Origin: CAIZGX01 sp044349305
Lineage (GTDB): Bacteria > Bacteroidota > Bacteroidia > Flavobacteriales_D > Sanyastnellaceae
DNA: 33,110 nt
Direction of reading: 5' to 3'
Assembly: GCA_044349305.1 (NCBI GenBank)
Contig: JBIKRF010000017.1
Location: forward strand, 1 to 33,110
In this document: one piece after another, positions 1 to 8,909 of the stretch
Numbering within the stretch: the stretch's first letter is position 1
Layout of the letters: every line of letters begins with the position of its first letter
Notes under the pieces: model-generated
Databases searched by the model: none
Told to the model about the DNA's origin: nothing
The model's input: the letters and a program-made list of their open reading frames with translations, nothing else
Made by a program: the position numbers and the translations under genes

Positions 1-489
1 ATATTTTTACTTTTTTTTGCATCAAGCTTTTCAATGCTTGGACAAGAACCCGCGTCGCAAGATTCGCTTCTACCCATCGTGCCTTATTCATCTGATGGTG
101 CAGCAAGGCAATGGTTGAACGGAAACGATAAATCGAGTTTACCGAAATTTACTGCAGCACCTGTACCTATTCAACCCATTGTTATTTATTTCGAAAAATC
201 GGGTGTTGATCTGAGCACAACAGCACAACAGCAATTGAATGAAGTCGTTGAAAAACTCGCGCGAAATGGTAAAACCGGAGTGCTTATCACCGGGTATTCC
301 GATCGAAATGGAAGCAGCGAAAAGAACTGGAAAGAATCTGAAAAACGTGCGAAAGCTGTGCGGAACTTTATTGTGAATTCAGGAATAGATTCTAACCGCT
401 GTGTGGCGAAGTTCGTTGGAGATGTTGGATCAATTGGAAAGAACCCTGGAGATCGAAAAGTGATTGTTGAATTTATAGCTAGACCCTAA
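1..489 (+). CDS. OmpA-family C-terminal domain protein, 5' end outside the window
   Basis: The reading frame is open from base 1 and reads a hydrophobic stretch (IFLLFFASSFSMLGQ) before EPASQDS. This looks like the end of a signal peptide, so the real start lies upstream of the window and the ATG at base 34 is probably internal. The rest is a short linker and a single OmpA/MotB-like domain. It starts at the strand IVIYFEKSGVDLS, carries GYSDRNG where classic members have GHTD, and ends GDRKVIVEF where they have NRRV. The peptidoglycan-binding Asp and Arg positions of the family therefore appear kept. The likely role is anchoring the outer membrane or a periplasmic protein to the cell wall. 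The TAA stop overlaps the next ATG (TAATG), so translation of the two genes is probably coupled. Domain call firm; specific function unknown. Confidence 0.8.
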   Translation: MFLLFFASSFSMLGQEPASQDSLLPIVPYSSDGAARQWLNGNDKSSLPKFTAAPVPIQPIVIYFEKSGVDLSTTAQQQLNEVVEKLARNGKTGVLITGYSDRNGSSEKNWKESEKRAKAVRNFIVNSGIDSNRCVAKFVGDVGSIGKNPGDRKVIVEFIARP

Positions 490-1097
490 TGAAAATAATT
501 TGCATTGGAAGAAACTATGCAGCCCATGCTGCAGAATTAGGAAACGCGGTTCCTGAAAATCCTGTTGTCTTCTGCAAACCCGATTCGGCTATTATTCAAA
601 GAGGAAACCCCTTTGTTATACCTGCATTCACAAACGATGTGCACTACGAATTGGAATTGGTTTTCAGAATAAATAGATTGGGAAAACACATTCAACAAGC
701 ATTCGCTCCGCGTTATTACAATGAGGTAACTTTAGGAATTGACTTTACCGCTCGCGATGTTCAAGATGAGTTGAAGAAAAAAGGTCTTCCTTGGGAGCGC
801 GCCAAAGCGTTCGATGGATCTGCCTTCGTGAGTGAGAAATTCTTCGAAACAGGAACCCTCCCTTCCCCCATACTTTTCTCCTTGAAGAAAAATGGCGTTA
901 CGGTTCAGGAAGGAAACAGTTCGCACATGCTTCATTCCATTGACAAGCTCATCGAAAATGTTTCTGAAGTTTTTACGCTTAAAATTGGCGATTTAATTTT
1001 CACCGGAACTCCAGCAGGCGTTGGACCCGTTGCTTCAGGCGATTTATTAGAAGGGTATCTCTTCGAGGAAAAAGTCTTTTCCCTTCGAATTAAATAA
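489..1097 (+). CDS. Fumarylacetoacetate hydrolase (FAH) family protein, acylpyruvase-like
   Basis: 202 residues, the size of the compact FAHD1/YcgM-type FAH enzymes, which hydrolyse C-C bonds in acylpyruvates or decarboxylate oxaloacetate using Mg2+ or Mn2+. The N-terminus KIICIGRNYAAHAAELGN is characteristic. The metal ligands appear as E54 and E56 (HYELELVF) and D85 (GIDFTARD), and the C-terminal GTPAGVGPV loop is present. It starts at an ATG sharing one base with the stop of the upstream OmpA-family gene, and ends 2 bp from the convergent pcm stop. The exact substrate cannot be read from the sequence. Kynureninase and histidine ammonia-lyase elsewhere in the window are compatible with an amino-acid catabolic role, but that is inference. 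Confidence 0.88.
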   Translation: MKIICIGRNYAAHAAELGNAVPENPVVFCKPDSAIIQRGNPFVIPAFTNDVHYELELVFRINRLGKHIQQAFAPRYYNEVTLGIDFTARDVQDELKKKGLPWERAKAFDGSAFVSEKFFETGTLPSPILFSLKKNGVTVQEGNSSHMLHSIDKLIENVSEVFTLKIGDLIFTGTPAGVGPVASGDLLEGYLFEEKVFSLRIK

Positions 1098-1099
1098 TT

Positions 1100-1756
1100 C
1101 TACGATTTCGTGTTGCTTCTTTTCTCGAGCATAGGCACGAAAGAAAATTCTCCGAAGTAAGTATTCTGAAAATTCCCATCTGCATCCTCTTGAATGAGCG
1201 TCATCTCTTGCTTTTCTCCTTCTCCGTAGGGCATAACCAACTTCCCCCCCGGTTTCATTTGCAAAAGCAATTCTTCAGGAACTATCGGTATTGCACAGGT
1301 GATAATTATTCTATCATAAGGCGCAAAGGCCGGAATTCCCTTGTAGCCATCTCCGTAAGCCAAGTGGCACTTGTACCCCATTTCCGCAAGCATTTTTTTC
1401 GACGTGTCGAAGAGGAGCTTTTGCCTTTCAATTGAATACACCTTCGCTCCCATTTCACATAAAACGGAAGTCTGATAACCTGAACCCGTTCCTATTTCGA
1501 GAACCTTCATTCCTTTTTCCACATCTAACAATTGGCTTTGAAAAGCCACTGTATATGGAGCCGAAATGGTTTGTTCAGCTCCAATTGGAAGCGCTTTGTT
1601 TTCGTATGCCAACTCTACAAAAGCACTTGTTAAGAAGGCGTGCCGAGGAACCTTGTTCAGAGCATCGAGCACCCGAGCATCTGTAATTCCCAACTCGCGC
1701 ATTTCATCCACTAATTTTCTTCTCAGTCCCTTATGTCTGTAATTATCCTCAATCAT
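1100..1756 (-). CDS. pcm: Protein-L-isoaspartate O-methyltransferase
   Basis: 218 residues, normal for Pcm. The enzyme uses S-adenosylmethionine to methylate isoaspartyl residues in damaged proteins, starting their repair. Family markers are the N-terminal KGLRRKLVDEMRELGI, VPRHAF, the substrate loop EQTISAPYTVA, and the SAM-binding glycine motif LEIGTGSGYQT (about residues 86-96). The start at 1756 matches the usual N-terminus of Bacteroidota Pcm. It is convergent with the FAH gene with a 2 bp gap and no terminator between, and divergent from the Gfo/Idh/MocA gene across 111 bp. Confidence 0.95.
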   Translation of the reverse strand: MIEDNYRHKGLRRKLVDEMRELGITDARVLDALNKVPRHAFLTSAFVELAYENKALPIGAEQTISAPYTVAFQSQLLDVEKGMKVLEIGTGSGYQTSVLCEMGAKVYSIERQKLLFDTSKKMLAEMGYKCHLAYGDGYKGIPAFAPYDRIIITCAIPIVPEELLLQMKPGGKLVMPYGEGEKQEMTLIQEDADGNFQNTYFGEFSFVPMLEKRSNTKS

Positions 1757-1840
1757 ATGGCCAAGGTAAGCGACTATTTCATCCGCTTTTCAGTGTTGAA
1801 AAGTAAAAATCAACGAAGTGATGTAGACATCAATTTAAAT

Positions 1841-1848
1841 CACATTTG
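1841..1848 (+). promoter_or_regulatory. Candidate Bacteroidota -7 box upstream of the Gfo/Idh/MocA gene
   Basis: CACATTTG differs from the TAnnTTTG consensus at one base and lies 19 nt before the ATG at 1868. That matches the spacing of better boxes elsewhere in the window (19-22 nt). No clear -33 TTG is present. This position supports the downstream ATG over the in-frame ATG at 1733. Confidence 0.35.
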
Positions 1849-1867
1849 CATAAGAAGAGAATTATTT

Positions 1868-2812
1868 ATGTTGAAAATAGGAGTTTTAGGAACGGGCTAC
1901 TTAGGAAAGATTCACATGCAGGTGCTTTCGGAATTACCGGAATTGTTTCAATCTATACATTTTTTCGATCCGGATATTAAAGCTGCCAAAGAAGCAGCGG
2001 CTCGTTTCGGAATTGAGCCGTGCCATAGTCTTGACGCCTTAATAAATGAAGTAGATGTTGTAGATGTTGTATCGAGCACATCTTCTCATTTTCAGTGTGC
2101 ATCAAATGCCATTCGCAATCTAAAACATGTATTTATTGAGAAGCCGATAACCTCGACCCTAGAAGAGAGTAATCGCTTAATAAAACTCGCTAAAGAAGCA
2201 CAAGTCATTGCGCAAGTAGGCCACATCGAAAGATTTAATCCAGCTTTCCTAGCTGTTTCACCGCTTTTAGAGAGCACCAAATATATTGAAGCTCATCGAT
2301 TGAGTCAGTTCAAAGACAGAAACAACGACGTGTCGGTAATACTCGATGTTATGATTCACGACATTGATTTGATTCTTGCTGTAACTAACGCCAATATCCG
2401 TAGAATTTCCGCCAATGGAACTTCAGTGCTTACACCACATATTGATATTGCCAATGCTCGCATTGAATTGGACAACGGTTGTGTTGCAAATCTCACTGCA
2501 AGTCGCGTAGCCACCGACGCCATGCGCAAAATGCGTTTCTATCAAAAAGATGCTTGTTACGTTTCTGATTTCTTAAATAAAACCGCGCACAGCTACGAGT
2601 TGATCCGAGAAAATGAGGAGAACGAGATTACGAAAAAAAGTCTTGCGGTGCCGGATACCAATGCGCTTAAACAAGAGTTAACCAGTTTCGGAGAATCGGT
2701 ATTGCATCAGACAGAACCCAAAGTTTCTTTAGAAGACGGGCACAAGGCGTTAGCTGTAGCTGAAATGATTGCTGAAAAAATTAGACAGAACGTATTCACA
2801 TCCGAAGATTAA
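1868..2812 (+). CDS. Gfo/Idh/MocA-family NAD(P)-dependent oxidoreductase
   Basis: 314 residues from the ATG at 1868. The frame is open back to 1733, but those 45 extra residues overlap the start of pcm and precede the Rossmann fold, so the downstream ATG is preferred. The protein opens KIGVLGTGYLGKIH (dinucleotide-binding GxGxxG at about 8-13), has FIEKPIT with the family EKP motif at 91-93, and VGHIERFNPA further on. Members oxidise or reduce sugars, often nucleotide sugars, for surface polysaccharides. A lipoprotein gene and a sugar-phosphate transferase gene follow on the same strand, which fits such a role (inference). The substrate is not readable. Confidence 0.88.
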   Translation: MLKIGVLGTGYLGKIHMQVLSELPELFQSIHFFDPDIKAAKEAAARFGIEPCHSLDALINEVDVVDVVSSTSSHFQCASNAIRNLKHVFIEKPITSTLEESNRLIKLAKEAQVIAQVGHIERFNPAFLAVSPLLESTKYIEAHRLSQFKDRNNDVSVILDVMIHDIDLILAVTNANIRRISANGTSVLTPHIDIANARIELDNGCVANLTASRVATDAMRKMRFYQKDACYVSDFLNKTAHSYELIRENEENEITKKSLAVPDTNALKQELTSFGESVLHQTEPKVSLEDGHKALAVAEMIAEKIRQNVFTSED

Positions 2813-2877
2813 AATACTGTTATTCTTCGTTAGCAATAAACTCAATTTTATTACGTTTCCTTTCGTAACCTTTTGCT

Positions 2878-3777
2878 GTGAATGTATATTCGCACCCCAA
2901 AACAAAACGATTGAAACCATTTGTCTTTTTTATAACGCTATCCATTCTTGCCCTGCAAGGGTGCGATATTATTAATCCAGAAGAAAAAGACCCGGCATTT
3001 ATTTACATTCCTTCTTTTTCGTTTCAAGCCAATGTAGATCAAGGCACCTCAAGTGAAGCCATTACTGAAGTATGGGTATATGCCAACGACAAAAGTCTTG
3101 GGGTGTATGACTTACCTGCAAAAATTCCTGTCCTCGATTTAGGAACTTCTAATATTCGAATTTTCGCAGGAATAAAGAACAACGGAATTTCAAATACGCG
3201 AATCCGTTATCCGTTCTACGCGCCCTACGACACAACTATTACTCAGACGGCCTTTCAGGTAGACACACTCTTTCCTCGTTTCACTTATTACAATTTGGCC
3301 GTTATCTCTGAAAAAGGTTTCGAAAGCGGCAGCCCCTTTGTTCAAACAGGATCAAACAACGGGACCCTTTCAACTACGAATACAGCAGCCCAAGTTTTCG
3401 AGGGAAATAGAAGCGGTTGGGGGCATCTTGACGTTGGACAAAACCTCTTGTATTTCAAAGATGAGGACATGTTGAATTATCAAAGCGGCGACAATGTTTT
3501 TCTTGAGATGAACTACAGCAGTAACAATACATTTTCGGTTGGATTTATTACAACGACTGGTGGCATTCAATCTAAAAACGTCGCACTAATCATTAACCCT
3601 TCTTCAAGTGGTGACGGCCTCTCGCCCGTTTGGAAGAAAATTTACATTGACTTCGGATATGTGCTTCAGCAGAATTCAACAGCGCAATATCATCAATTGT
3701 ATGTAGAGGCGACTCCAACAAACACAGGTACTCCGGTAAATATTTTTCTAGACAATTTGAAGTGGGTGACTTGGTAG
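2878..3777 (+). CDS. Unrecognised outer-membrane-type lipoprotein
   Basis: About 299 residues from a GTG at 2878. A TTG at 2911 would give a tidier signal peptide (MKPFVFFITLSILALQGC), and no in-frame ATG exists, so the start is uncertain. The hydrophobic segment ends in the lipobox ALQGC, predicting a lipid-modified Cys and membrane anchoring. The mature part is acidic near the Cys (DIINPEEKD), then beta-rich with many Thr, Asn and aromatic residues, ending in LFLDNLKWVTW-like sequence (actual end IFLDNLKWVTW). I do not recognise a family with confidence. The two halves could be an Ig-like/carbohydrate-binding fold, but that is a guess. It lies between a Gfo/Idh/MocA gene and a sugar transferase (17 bp to the latter), suggesting a part in surface polysaccharide export or display. 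Confidence 0.75.
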   Translation: MNVYSHPKTKRLKPFVFFITLSILALQGCDIINPEEKDPAFIYIPSFSFQANVDQGTSSEAITEVWVYANDKSLGVYDLPAKIPVLDLGTSNIRIFAGIKNNGISNTRIRYPFYAPYDTTITQTAFQVDTLFPRFTYYNLAVISEKGFESGSPFVQTGSNNGTLSTTNTAAQVFEGNRSGWGHLDVGQNLLYFKDEDMLNYQSGDNVFLEMNYSSNNTFSVGFITTTGGIQSKNVALIINPSSSGDGLSPVWKKIYIDFGYVLQQNSTAQYHQLYVEATPTNTGTPVNIFLDNLKWVTW

Positions 3778-3794
3778 TGAATGACAAATAGAAT

Positions 3795-5204
3795 TTGAAA
3801 AATAAAGGAATCATATTTTCATATGTTCTAGCGGACTGGATTGCTGCTGCTTTGTCTTGGGCATGCCTATACTTTCTTCGGAAGAAATTCGAGTCTGAAA
3901 AATTTGATTACGACTTTAGTCTGCATACGGATAGCAATTTCTTCGCAGCACTCGCATTCATTCCGCTTGCATGGATCTGTTTCTACGCTATGTGGGGAAT
4001 GTATTCCGATGTAATGAGGAGACATCGGTTGCGTGAGATTGGGCAGGTACTCGCAACTTCGTTAATCGGAAATATTGTCATTTTCTTTTTGTTCTTGTTA
4101 GACGACGAATTGCCGAATTACAATTACTACTACACAACTTTTGGATTTCTTTTACTGGCGCATTTATGCGTGACCCTCGCTTTAAGATTGTTCATCACAT
4201 CACGAACGGTAAAAAAAATTCAATCGAGAAAATGGGGGTTTCCGACTGTAATTGTAGGTGGAAATGCGCGCGCGGTGCAGCTATTAGATGAAATAAACGC
4301 CTTAAAGAAATCGCCTGGATTTTTATTCAAAGGTTATCTAAAAATAAACGGAGCAGATGAACAGCTTTCGGTAAGTCTTCCGCTCTTTGGGAAATATCCG
4401 AGCCTTCCTGAAATTATTGAAGAGCACCAAATTGAAGAAGTTATTTTATCGATCGAAAGTGGCGACCACAAAGAGTTGGAGAACATTCTTGCGCTCTTGG
4501 AAAACTACAATGTTCGCATAAATATTATTCCAGACACTTTCGATATTTTATCTGGAAATGTAAAGATGACTAGCATTTTTGGAGTACCCCTTATTCGACT
4601 GAACACCCTGCTAATGCCCAGTTGGCAGTTCAGTATAAAGCGCATCCTTGATATTGTTTTGAGCACAATTGCACTTGTGGTTCTGTCGCCTATTCTGTTA
4701 CTCATTTCAATTCTTGTCAAAACCACTTCTAAAGGAACAGTGTTCTTCAAACAGGAACGAATTGGAAGGAATGGCATTCCGTTTCAGATTATTAAATTCA
4801 GAAGCATGTTTACCGATGCGGAAAAATTGGGTCCTCAGTTGAGTTCAACAAATGATAATCGAATTACCAAAATCGGAAAGGTTTTAAGAAAAACGCGCTT
4901 CGATGAATTGCCCCAATTCTGGAATGTACTTGCTGGAGATATGGCACTAGTTGGCCCAAGACCTGAACGTCAATTTTACATCGATCAGATTTCGAAAATA
5001 AATCCGCATTATCATAAATTGCATCGCATTCGTCCTGGAATAACCTCATGGGGACAAGTGAAATACGGTTATGCTGAAAACGTAGATCAAATGCTGCAGC
5101 GCCTGCGTTATGACCTGCTTTATCTCGAAAACATGTCCTTAGCTATGGACATAAAAATTCTCTTCTACACAGTTGTAATTGTATTGAAAGGAAGTGGAAA
5201 GTAA
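3795..5204 (+). CDS. Undecaprenyl-phosphate sugar-1-phosphate transferase (polyprenyl glycosylphosphotransferase)
   Basis: 469 residues starting at TTG (3795). An in-frame TAG lies two codons upstream and no ATG fits. It has four to five N-terminal membrane segments (about 7-27, 50-70, 88-103, 115-135), a Rossmann-like middle domain (TVIVGGNARAVQLLDEI at about 151-167), then the C-terminal bacterial sugar transferase domain (about 278-469). That domain has the membrane-dipping helix, FFKQERIGRNG, IIKFRSM, LRKTRFDELPQFWNVL and DMALVGPRPE. Such enzymes (WbaP/WcaJ/EpsE type) transfer a sugar-1-phosphate to the lipid carrier, the first step of exopolysaccharide, capsule or O-antigen assembly at the inner membrane. 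It probably forms an operon with the two genes before it. Confidence 0.93.
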   Translation: MKNKGIIFSYVLADWIAAALSWACLYFLRKKFESEKFDYDFSLHTDSNFFAALAFIPLAWICFYAMWGMYSDVMRRHRLREIGQVLATSLIGNIVIFFLFLLDDELPNYNYYYTTFGFLLLAHLCVTLALRLFITSRTVKKIQSRKWGFPTVIVGGNARAVQLLDEINALKKSPGFLFKGYLKINGADEQLSVSLPLFGKYPSLPEIIEEHQIEEVILSIESGDHKELENILALLENYNVRINIIPDTFDILSGNVKMTSIFGVPLIRLNTLLMPSWQFSIKRILDIVLSTIALVVLSPILLLISILVKTTSKGTVFFKQERIGRNGIPFQIIKFRSMFTDAEKLGPQLSSTNDNRITKIGKVLRKTRFDELPQFWNVLAGDMALVGPRPERQFYIDQISKINPHYHKLHRIRPGITSWGQVKYGYAENVDQMLQRLRYDLLYLENMSLAMDIKILFYTVVIVLKGSGK

Positions 5205-5245
5205 ATGTTTTTCTTTTCTTTACTTATCTTAACAAAAAAATTCTC

Positions 5246-6964
5246 ATGAACCGTTTACGTTGGATTCAAATTCTTTTCGTTTGTGCTATCGGCTATTTCA
5301 TTTTCGCATCGAACAGCAATGGCAGAGCTACTGTGGCTAATACAGGAAATACTGGTGCACCAGGTGAAAACACTTGTGGTCAATGTCACAATGGCGGAAA
5401 CTACAATGCATCTGTTACCGTTCAGATGTTTGCGCAAGGAGCCACCATACCAACGACTCAATTCTTTCCTGGAAATACATATACTGTAAAAGTTACTGTG
5501 AATAACGCTATGGGCAGTCCTTTCGGATATGGATTCCAATTCACTGCTTTAACTGCTGCAGAAAACTCTCCAATAAATGGATACACCGGGTTGGCTTCCA
5601 ACGTTAAGCAAAAAACAATCACGATTCAAAATGCTTTCACCGGTAGAACCTACCTTGAGCACAACGGTGTGACTTCAAACAATGTTTTTCAATTCAACTG
5701 GACCGCACCACAAGCGCTTAACGAGGCTGTTACTTTTTACGCAAGTGGAAATGTAGTAAATGGGTCCAATTCAGTAGCAGGCGACGCTACAAATTCTACC
5801 TCGCTTACCATTTATCCTGCGCTTCAAGTAAGTAACGACGTTATTCAGCCCTCGTGTTCGAACAATGGAATAGGGACTATAACGCTTAGCATATCAGGTG
5901 GAGAAGCTCCTTACACTGTTGCTTGGCAAAATGGAAGCACAGGACCAATCATCTCTGGAGGGCCAGGAAATTATATTGCAACAGTGACTGACAATGCAGG
6001 CAATACCACTTCTCTTCCAGTTGAATTATTCAATTACACTCCACTTCAAATTGAAACGACTACCACAGATGTAAGTTGCTTCGGATTATGTGACGGCAGT
6101 ATTAGTTTCAATGTTACTTCAGGTACACTCCCACTTACAGTGCTTTGGAACAATGGTGCTATAGGAGGAAATCAGTTATCAAATATTTGCGCCGGCATAT
6201 ACACGGCTGAAGTAACCGATGCGAACGGTTGCACATTCCTTGTTTCAGATACAATTTTCGAACCCGCTGCAATTACAAATACTCCAGATGTCCAAGATGT
6301 TTCTTGTAATGGCGATTTAGGAGGATGGATTTTCCACAATATACAAGGCGGAACAGCACCTTATTCTTACAGTTGGAATTACGACCCTTTGAATTTTGAG
6401 AGCAGCGCCATTTACTTGTATGCAGGAGATTATTCAACAACCATAACCGATGCGAATGGATGTCAATATCAGGAAACGGTTACCGTTAACGAACCGGACA
6501 CATTGAGCTATTCAATAGAATTATTTATTCCAGGCGGATTAGGTGTTGGTGAAGTGCAAATGACTTCCTACGGCGGAACCCCACCCTATTCATGGAACTG
6601 GGCGCATGGAGATACGAATGAAGACACCTTCATTCCAGAAGTATCTACAAGCTACTGCATTATTGGAGATGCGAATGGATGCGCGATTCAAACAGACAAT
6701 TTCACCACCCTGACTTCGGTGAATGAATTGGAAACGAACATTCAAATTTTTCCGCAACCTGCGCGCGACTATTTCACCATTTCTCAATCTGCGAATTTCG
6801 ATGAAGCGAGGATTTTCACTGCAACGGGACAAGAAGTTAAGAGTTGGAATAAGAGTCAGCTTAAGCGAGAACTCTCAGTAGAAGAATTGCCATCAGGAAT
6901 GTACATTCTACAATTGAAAAAAGGACAGACTATCCTAAACAGAAATTTATTGATTGAACACTAA
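5246..6964 (+). CDS. T9SS-secreted protein: choice-of-anchor V/reeler-like domain with CxxCH, SprB-like repeats, type A sorting domain
   Basis: 572 residues. A signal peptide spans about 1-26. The mature N-terminus (NTGAPGENTCGQCHNGG) has a CxxCH motif at 44-48, the covalent c-type heme signature, followed by a beta-rich domain to about 190. This arrangement matches the choice-of-anchor V family. Four SprB-like repeats follow (about 195-485), each with a PY/PLxxxW core and most ending in TDANGC or DANGC. The end is a T9SS type A sorting domain: VNELETNIQIFPQPARD, then ELPSGMYILQLKKGQ and basic LNRNLLIEH. It is therefore predicted to cross the outer membrane by T9SS and be attached to or released from the surface. 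The stop is 2 bp from the convergent hutH stop. Confidence 0.88.
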   Translation: MNRLRWIQILFVCAIGYFIFASNSNGRATVANTGNTGAPGENTCGQCHNGGNYNASVTVQMFAQGATIPTTQFFPGNTYTVKVTVNNAMGSPFGYGFQFTALTAAENSPINGYTGLASNVKQKTITIQNAFTGRTYLEHNGVTSNNVFQFNWTAPQALNEAVTFYASGNVVNGSNSVAGDATNSTSLTIYPALQVSNDVIQPSCSNNGIGTITLSISGGEAPYTVAWQNGSTGPIISGGPGNYIATVTDNAGNTTSLPVELFNYTPLQIETTTTDVSCFGLCDGSISFNVTSGTLPLTVLWNNGAIGGNQLSNICAGIYTAEVTDANGCTFLVSDTIFEPAAITNTPDVQDVSCNGDLGGWIFHNIQGGTAPYSYSWNYDPLNFESSAIYLYAGDYSTTITDANGCQYQETVTVNEPDTLSYSIELFIPGGLGVGEVQMTSYGGTPPYSWNWAHGDTNEDTFIPEVSTSYCIIGDANGCAIQTDNFTTLTSVNELETNIQIFPQPARDYFTISQSANFDEARIFTATGQEVKSWNKSQLKRELSVEELPSGMYILQLKKGQTILNRNLLIEH

Positions 6965-6966
6965 GT

Positions 6967-8451
6967 TCAAAGTCCAATCATCTGAAAAGACAATTCCATA
7001 TCGGCATGCTGGTATCGGTCTTGCACGTAATGAGGAACAACTTTTCTAATTTCAGCATGAAGTGTTTCTACTGGAATTGAAGACTTCAATGGCCTTCTGA
7101 AATCTAGTCCTTGCGCTGCATTCAGCAATTCTATTGCTAATACAGACTGAAGATTTTTTACGACTTGATAGCATTTCGTTGCGCCATTCGCACCCATGCT
7201 CACGTGATCTTCTTGACCGTTGCTGCTGTCTATGGTATCTACACTTGAAGGTGTGCAAAGTTGTTTGTTCTGACTCACAATAGACGCTGCCGCGTATTGT
7301 GGAATCATAAAGCCGCTGTTCAGTCCCGCATCTTTCACCAAGAAAGCGGGTAAACCGCGTTGACCTGAAATAAGTTTGTACGTTCTTCTTTCTGAAATGC
7401 TCGCTACTTCCGCCAAAGCAATAGCTAAAAAATCCATGCTTAAAGCCAACGGCTGTCCGTGAAAATTTCCACCTGAAATAATCTGATTTTCTTCCGGAAA
7501 AATAATTGGATTGTCTGTTACCGCATTGATCTCGCGTTCAACAATGGTTAACACATATGCAATGGCGTCGTGCGAAGCACCCAACACTTGCGGAATGCAA
7601 CGAAACGAATAAGGATCTTGAACGTGCGCTTTTTTCTGAACTTGAATTTCACTTCCTTTCAACGCGTCTTGCATGGCAATGGCTACAATCTGTTGGCCTT
7701 CTTGATTTCTAACACGGTGTGTTAAATCAATGAACGGTTCAGGACGTGCATCGAATGCATCTACAGACATGGCTGCAATGGTTATGGCTTTGTCGAACAA
7801 ATGTTCAGCACGAATTAAATTTTCGACTGAATAAGCCAACATGAATTGTGTTCCGTTGATAAGCGCTAATCCTTCTTTCGATTGAAGCGCAATGGGCTTC
7901 AATCCCTCTTCTTTCAATACATCGGCTGCGTTGCGTTCGACACCTTTGTACATCACCTTCCCTTCACCAATTAATGGAAGGCACAAGTGTGACAAGGGAG
8001 AAAGATCTCCGCTTGCTCCCAATGAACCTTGCGTGAAAACGATGGGTAAAATGTTTCGGTGATAGAATTCCAACAACAATTCAACGGTTGCCAATTGAAC
8101 GCCGCTGTGTCCGTGCGACAAGCTCTTTGCTTTCAACACTAACATTAAGCGGACAATTTCTTCGGGCACTTGATCGCCCATTCCGCACGCGTGGGAACGA
8201 AGCAAATTGTTTTGAAGAAGATTTAAATCTTCCATGGAAATTTCGGTGTTGCAAAGCGAACCGAAACCTGTATTGATTCCGTAAACCGGATTTTCGCTCG
8301 TCTCTAAATATGCGTCTAGAAAAGTTCTACATGATTGAATTTTTTCCTTCGCCAAATCGGAAAGTGAAACTTTCGTTTCACCCGTCCTTACAGCTACTAG
8401 GTCGTTCAACACCCATTCTTCGTTAGGGCAAAGGATTAAATTATTATTCAT
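6967..8451 (-). CDS. hutH: Histidine ammonia-lyase
   Basis: 494 residues, slightly short of the usual ~510. HutH deaminates L-histidine to urocanate, the first step of histidine catabolism. The Ala-Ser-Gly that self-cyclises to the MIO prosthetic group is at 146-148 within GSLGASGDLSPLSHL. Other family markers are YGINTGFG, FDARPEP, NPIIF and GGNFHGQPLA. It follows the TonB-domain gene by 5 bp on the minus strand and is the last gene of a tight six-gene run. No other hut genes are in the window. A related aromatic amino-acid lyase is possible, but the active-site context favours histidine. Confidence 0.93.
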   Translation of the reverse strand: MNNNLILCPNEEWVLNDLVAVRTGETKVSLSDLAKEKIQSCRTFLDAYLETSENPVYGINTGFGSLCNTEISMEDLNLLQNNLLRSHACGMGDQVPEEIVRLMLVLKAKSLSHGHSGVQLATVELLLEFYHRNILPIVFTQGSLGASGDLSPLSHLCLPLIGEGKVMYKGVERNAADVLKEEGLKPIALQSKEGLALINGTQFMLAYSVENLIRAEHLFDKAITIAAMSVDAFDARPEPFIDLTHRVRNQEGQQIVAIAMQDALKGSEIQVQKKAHVQDPYSFRCIPQVLGASHDAIAYVLTIVEREINAVTDNPIIFPEENQIISGGNFHGQPLALSMDFLAIALAEVASISERRTYKLISGQRGLPAFLVKDAGLNSGFMIPQYAAASIVSQNKQLCTPSSVDTIDSSNGQEDHVSMGANGATKCYQVVKNLQSVLAIELLNAAQGLDFRRPLKSSIPVETLHAEIRKVVPHYVQDRYQHADMELSFQMIGL

Positions 8452-8456
8452 AGAAA

Positions 8457-8909
8457 TTATTTCATCTTAAAAACAATGGGCAAAGTCATAACGACTCTTT
8501 TCGGTTCACCATTCAAAGTTCCCGGTGTAAAGTCTTTAAAGCTCTTAACCACGCGAATGGCTTCATTTCCCAGCATTTTTCCTAAGTCCCCTTCCGGCTG
8601 ACGTAAAACTTTTACATTGGAAATTTTACCATTTTTTTCTACCACAAACTGAACAAATACTCTCCCTTGAAATTCATTCTCTAGACAGAGCGGAGGATAA
8701 ACCATAGCAGTAGCGACATCTTTAAACATTTGCGTTTCTCCTCCTGGATATGCGGGCATAACTTCAGGAAAAACCAAGGGTTCTTCAATCTGAATTTCAT
8801 CACCTATTGGTGGTGGTGGAACCGGAATAGGATCAGGGTCGGGCTGTGCTGCGCAATAAAAAGCACTCACAACAAACAACATTGAAAAGATATATTTCAC
8901 TACACCCAT
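8457..8909 (-). CDS. TonB C-terminal-domain (energy transducer TonB-like) periplasmic protein
   Basis: 150 residues. An N-terminal hydrophobic segment (about 4-21, ending FYCAAQ) could be a cleaved signal peptide. A short proline-rich linker (DPIPVPPPPIG) follows, then a TonB_C-like domain: MPAYPGGETQMFKDVATAM, YPPLCLENEFQGRVFVQFVVEKNG, SNVKVLRQ and FTPGTLNGEPKRVVMTLPI. The FTPG...G.PV/KRV ending is typical of Bacteroidota TonB-family proteins. The linker is much shorter than in a classical membrane-spanning TonB, so the protein may not reach outer-membrane receptors from an inner-membrane anchor. It overlaps the upstream guanylyltransferase gene by 10 bp, implying translational coupling. Confidence 0.85.
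   Translation of the reverse strand: MGVVKYIFSMLFVVSAFYCAAQPDPDPIPVPPPPIGDEIQIEEPLVFPEVMPAYPGGETQMFKDVATAMVYPPLCLENEFQGRVFVQFVVEKNGKISNVKVLRQPEGDLGKMLGNEAIRVVKSFKDFTPGTLNGEPKRVVMTLPIVFKMK

Noticed and set aside
1761..1768. Minus-strand TACCTTGG upstream of pcm as a promoter
   Set aside because: It has a mismatch inside the TTTG core and leaves only 4 nt to the ATG, with no -33 element.
1733..1867. 45-residue N-terminal extension of the Gfo/Idh/MocA protein
   Set aside because: It overlaps the pcm start region and lies before the Rossmann-fold first strand; the ATG at 1868 has a promoter-like box at normal spacing.
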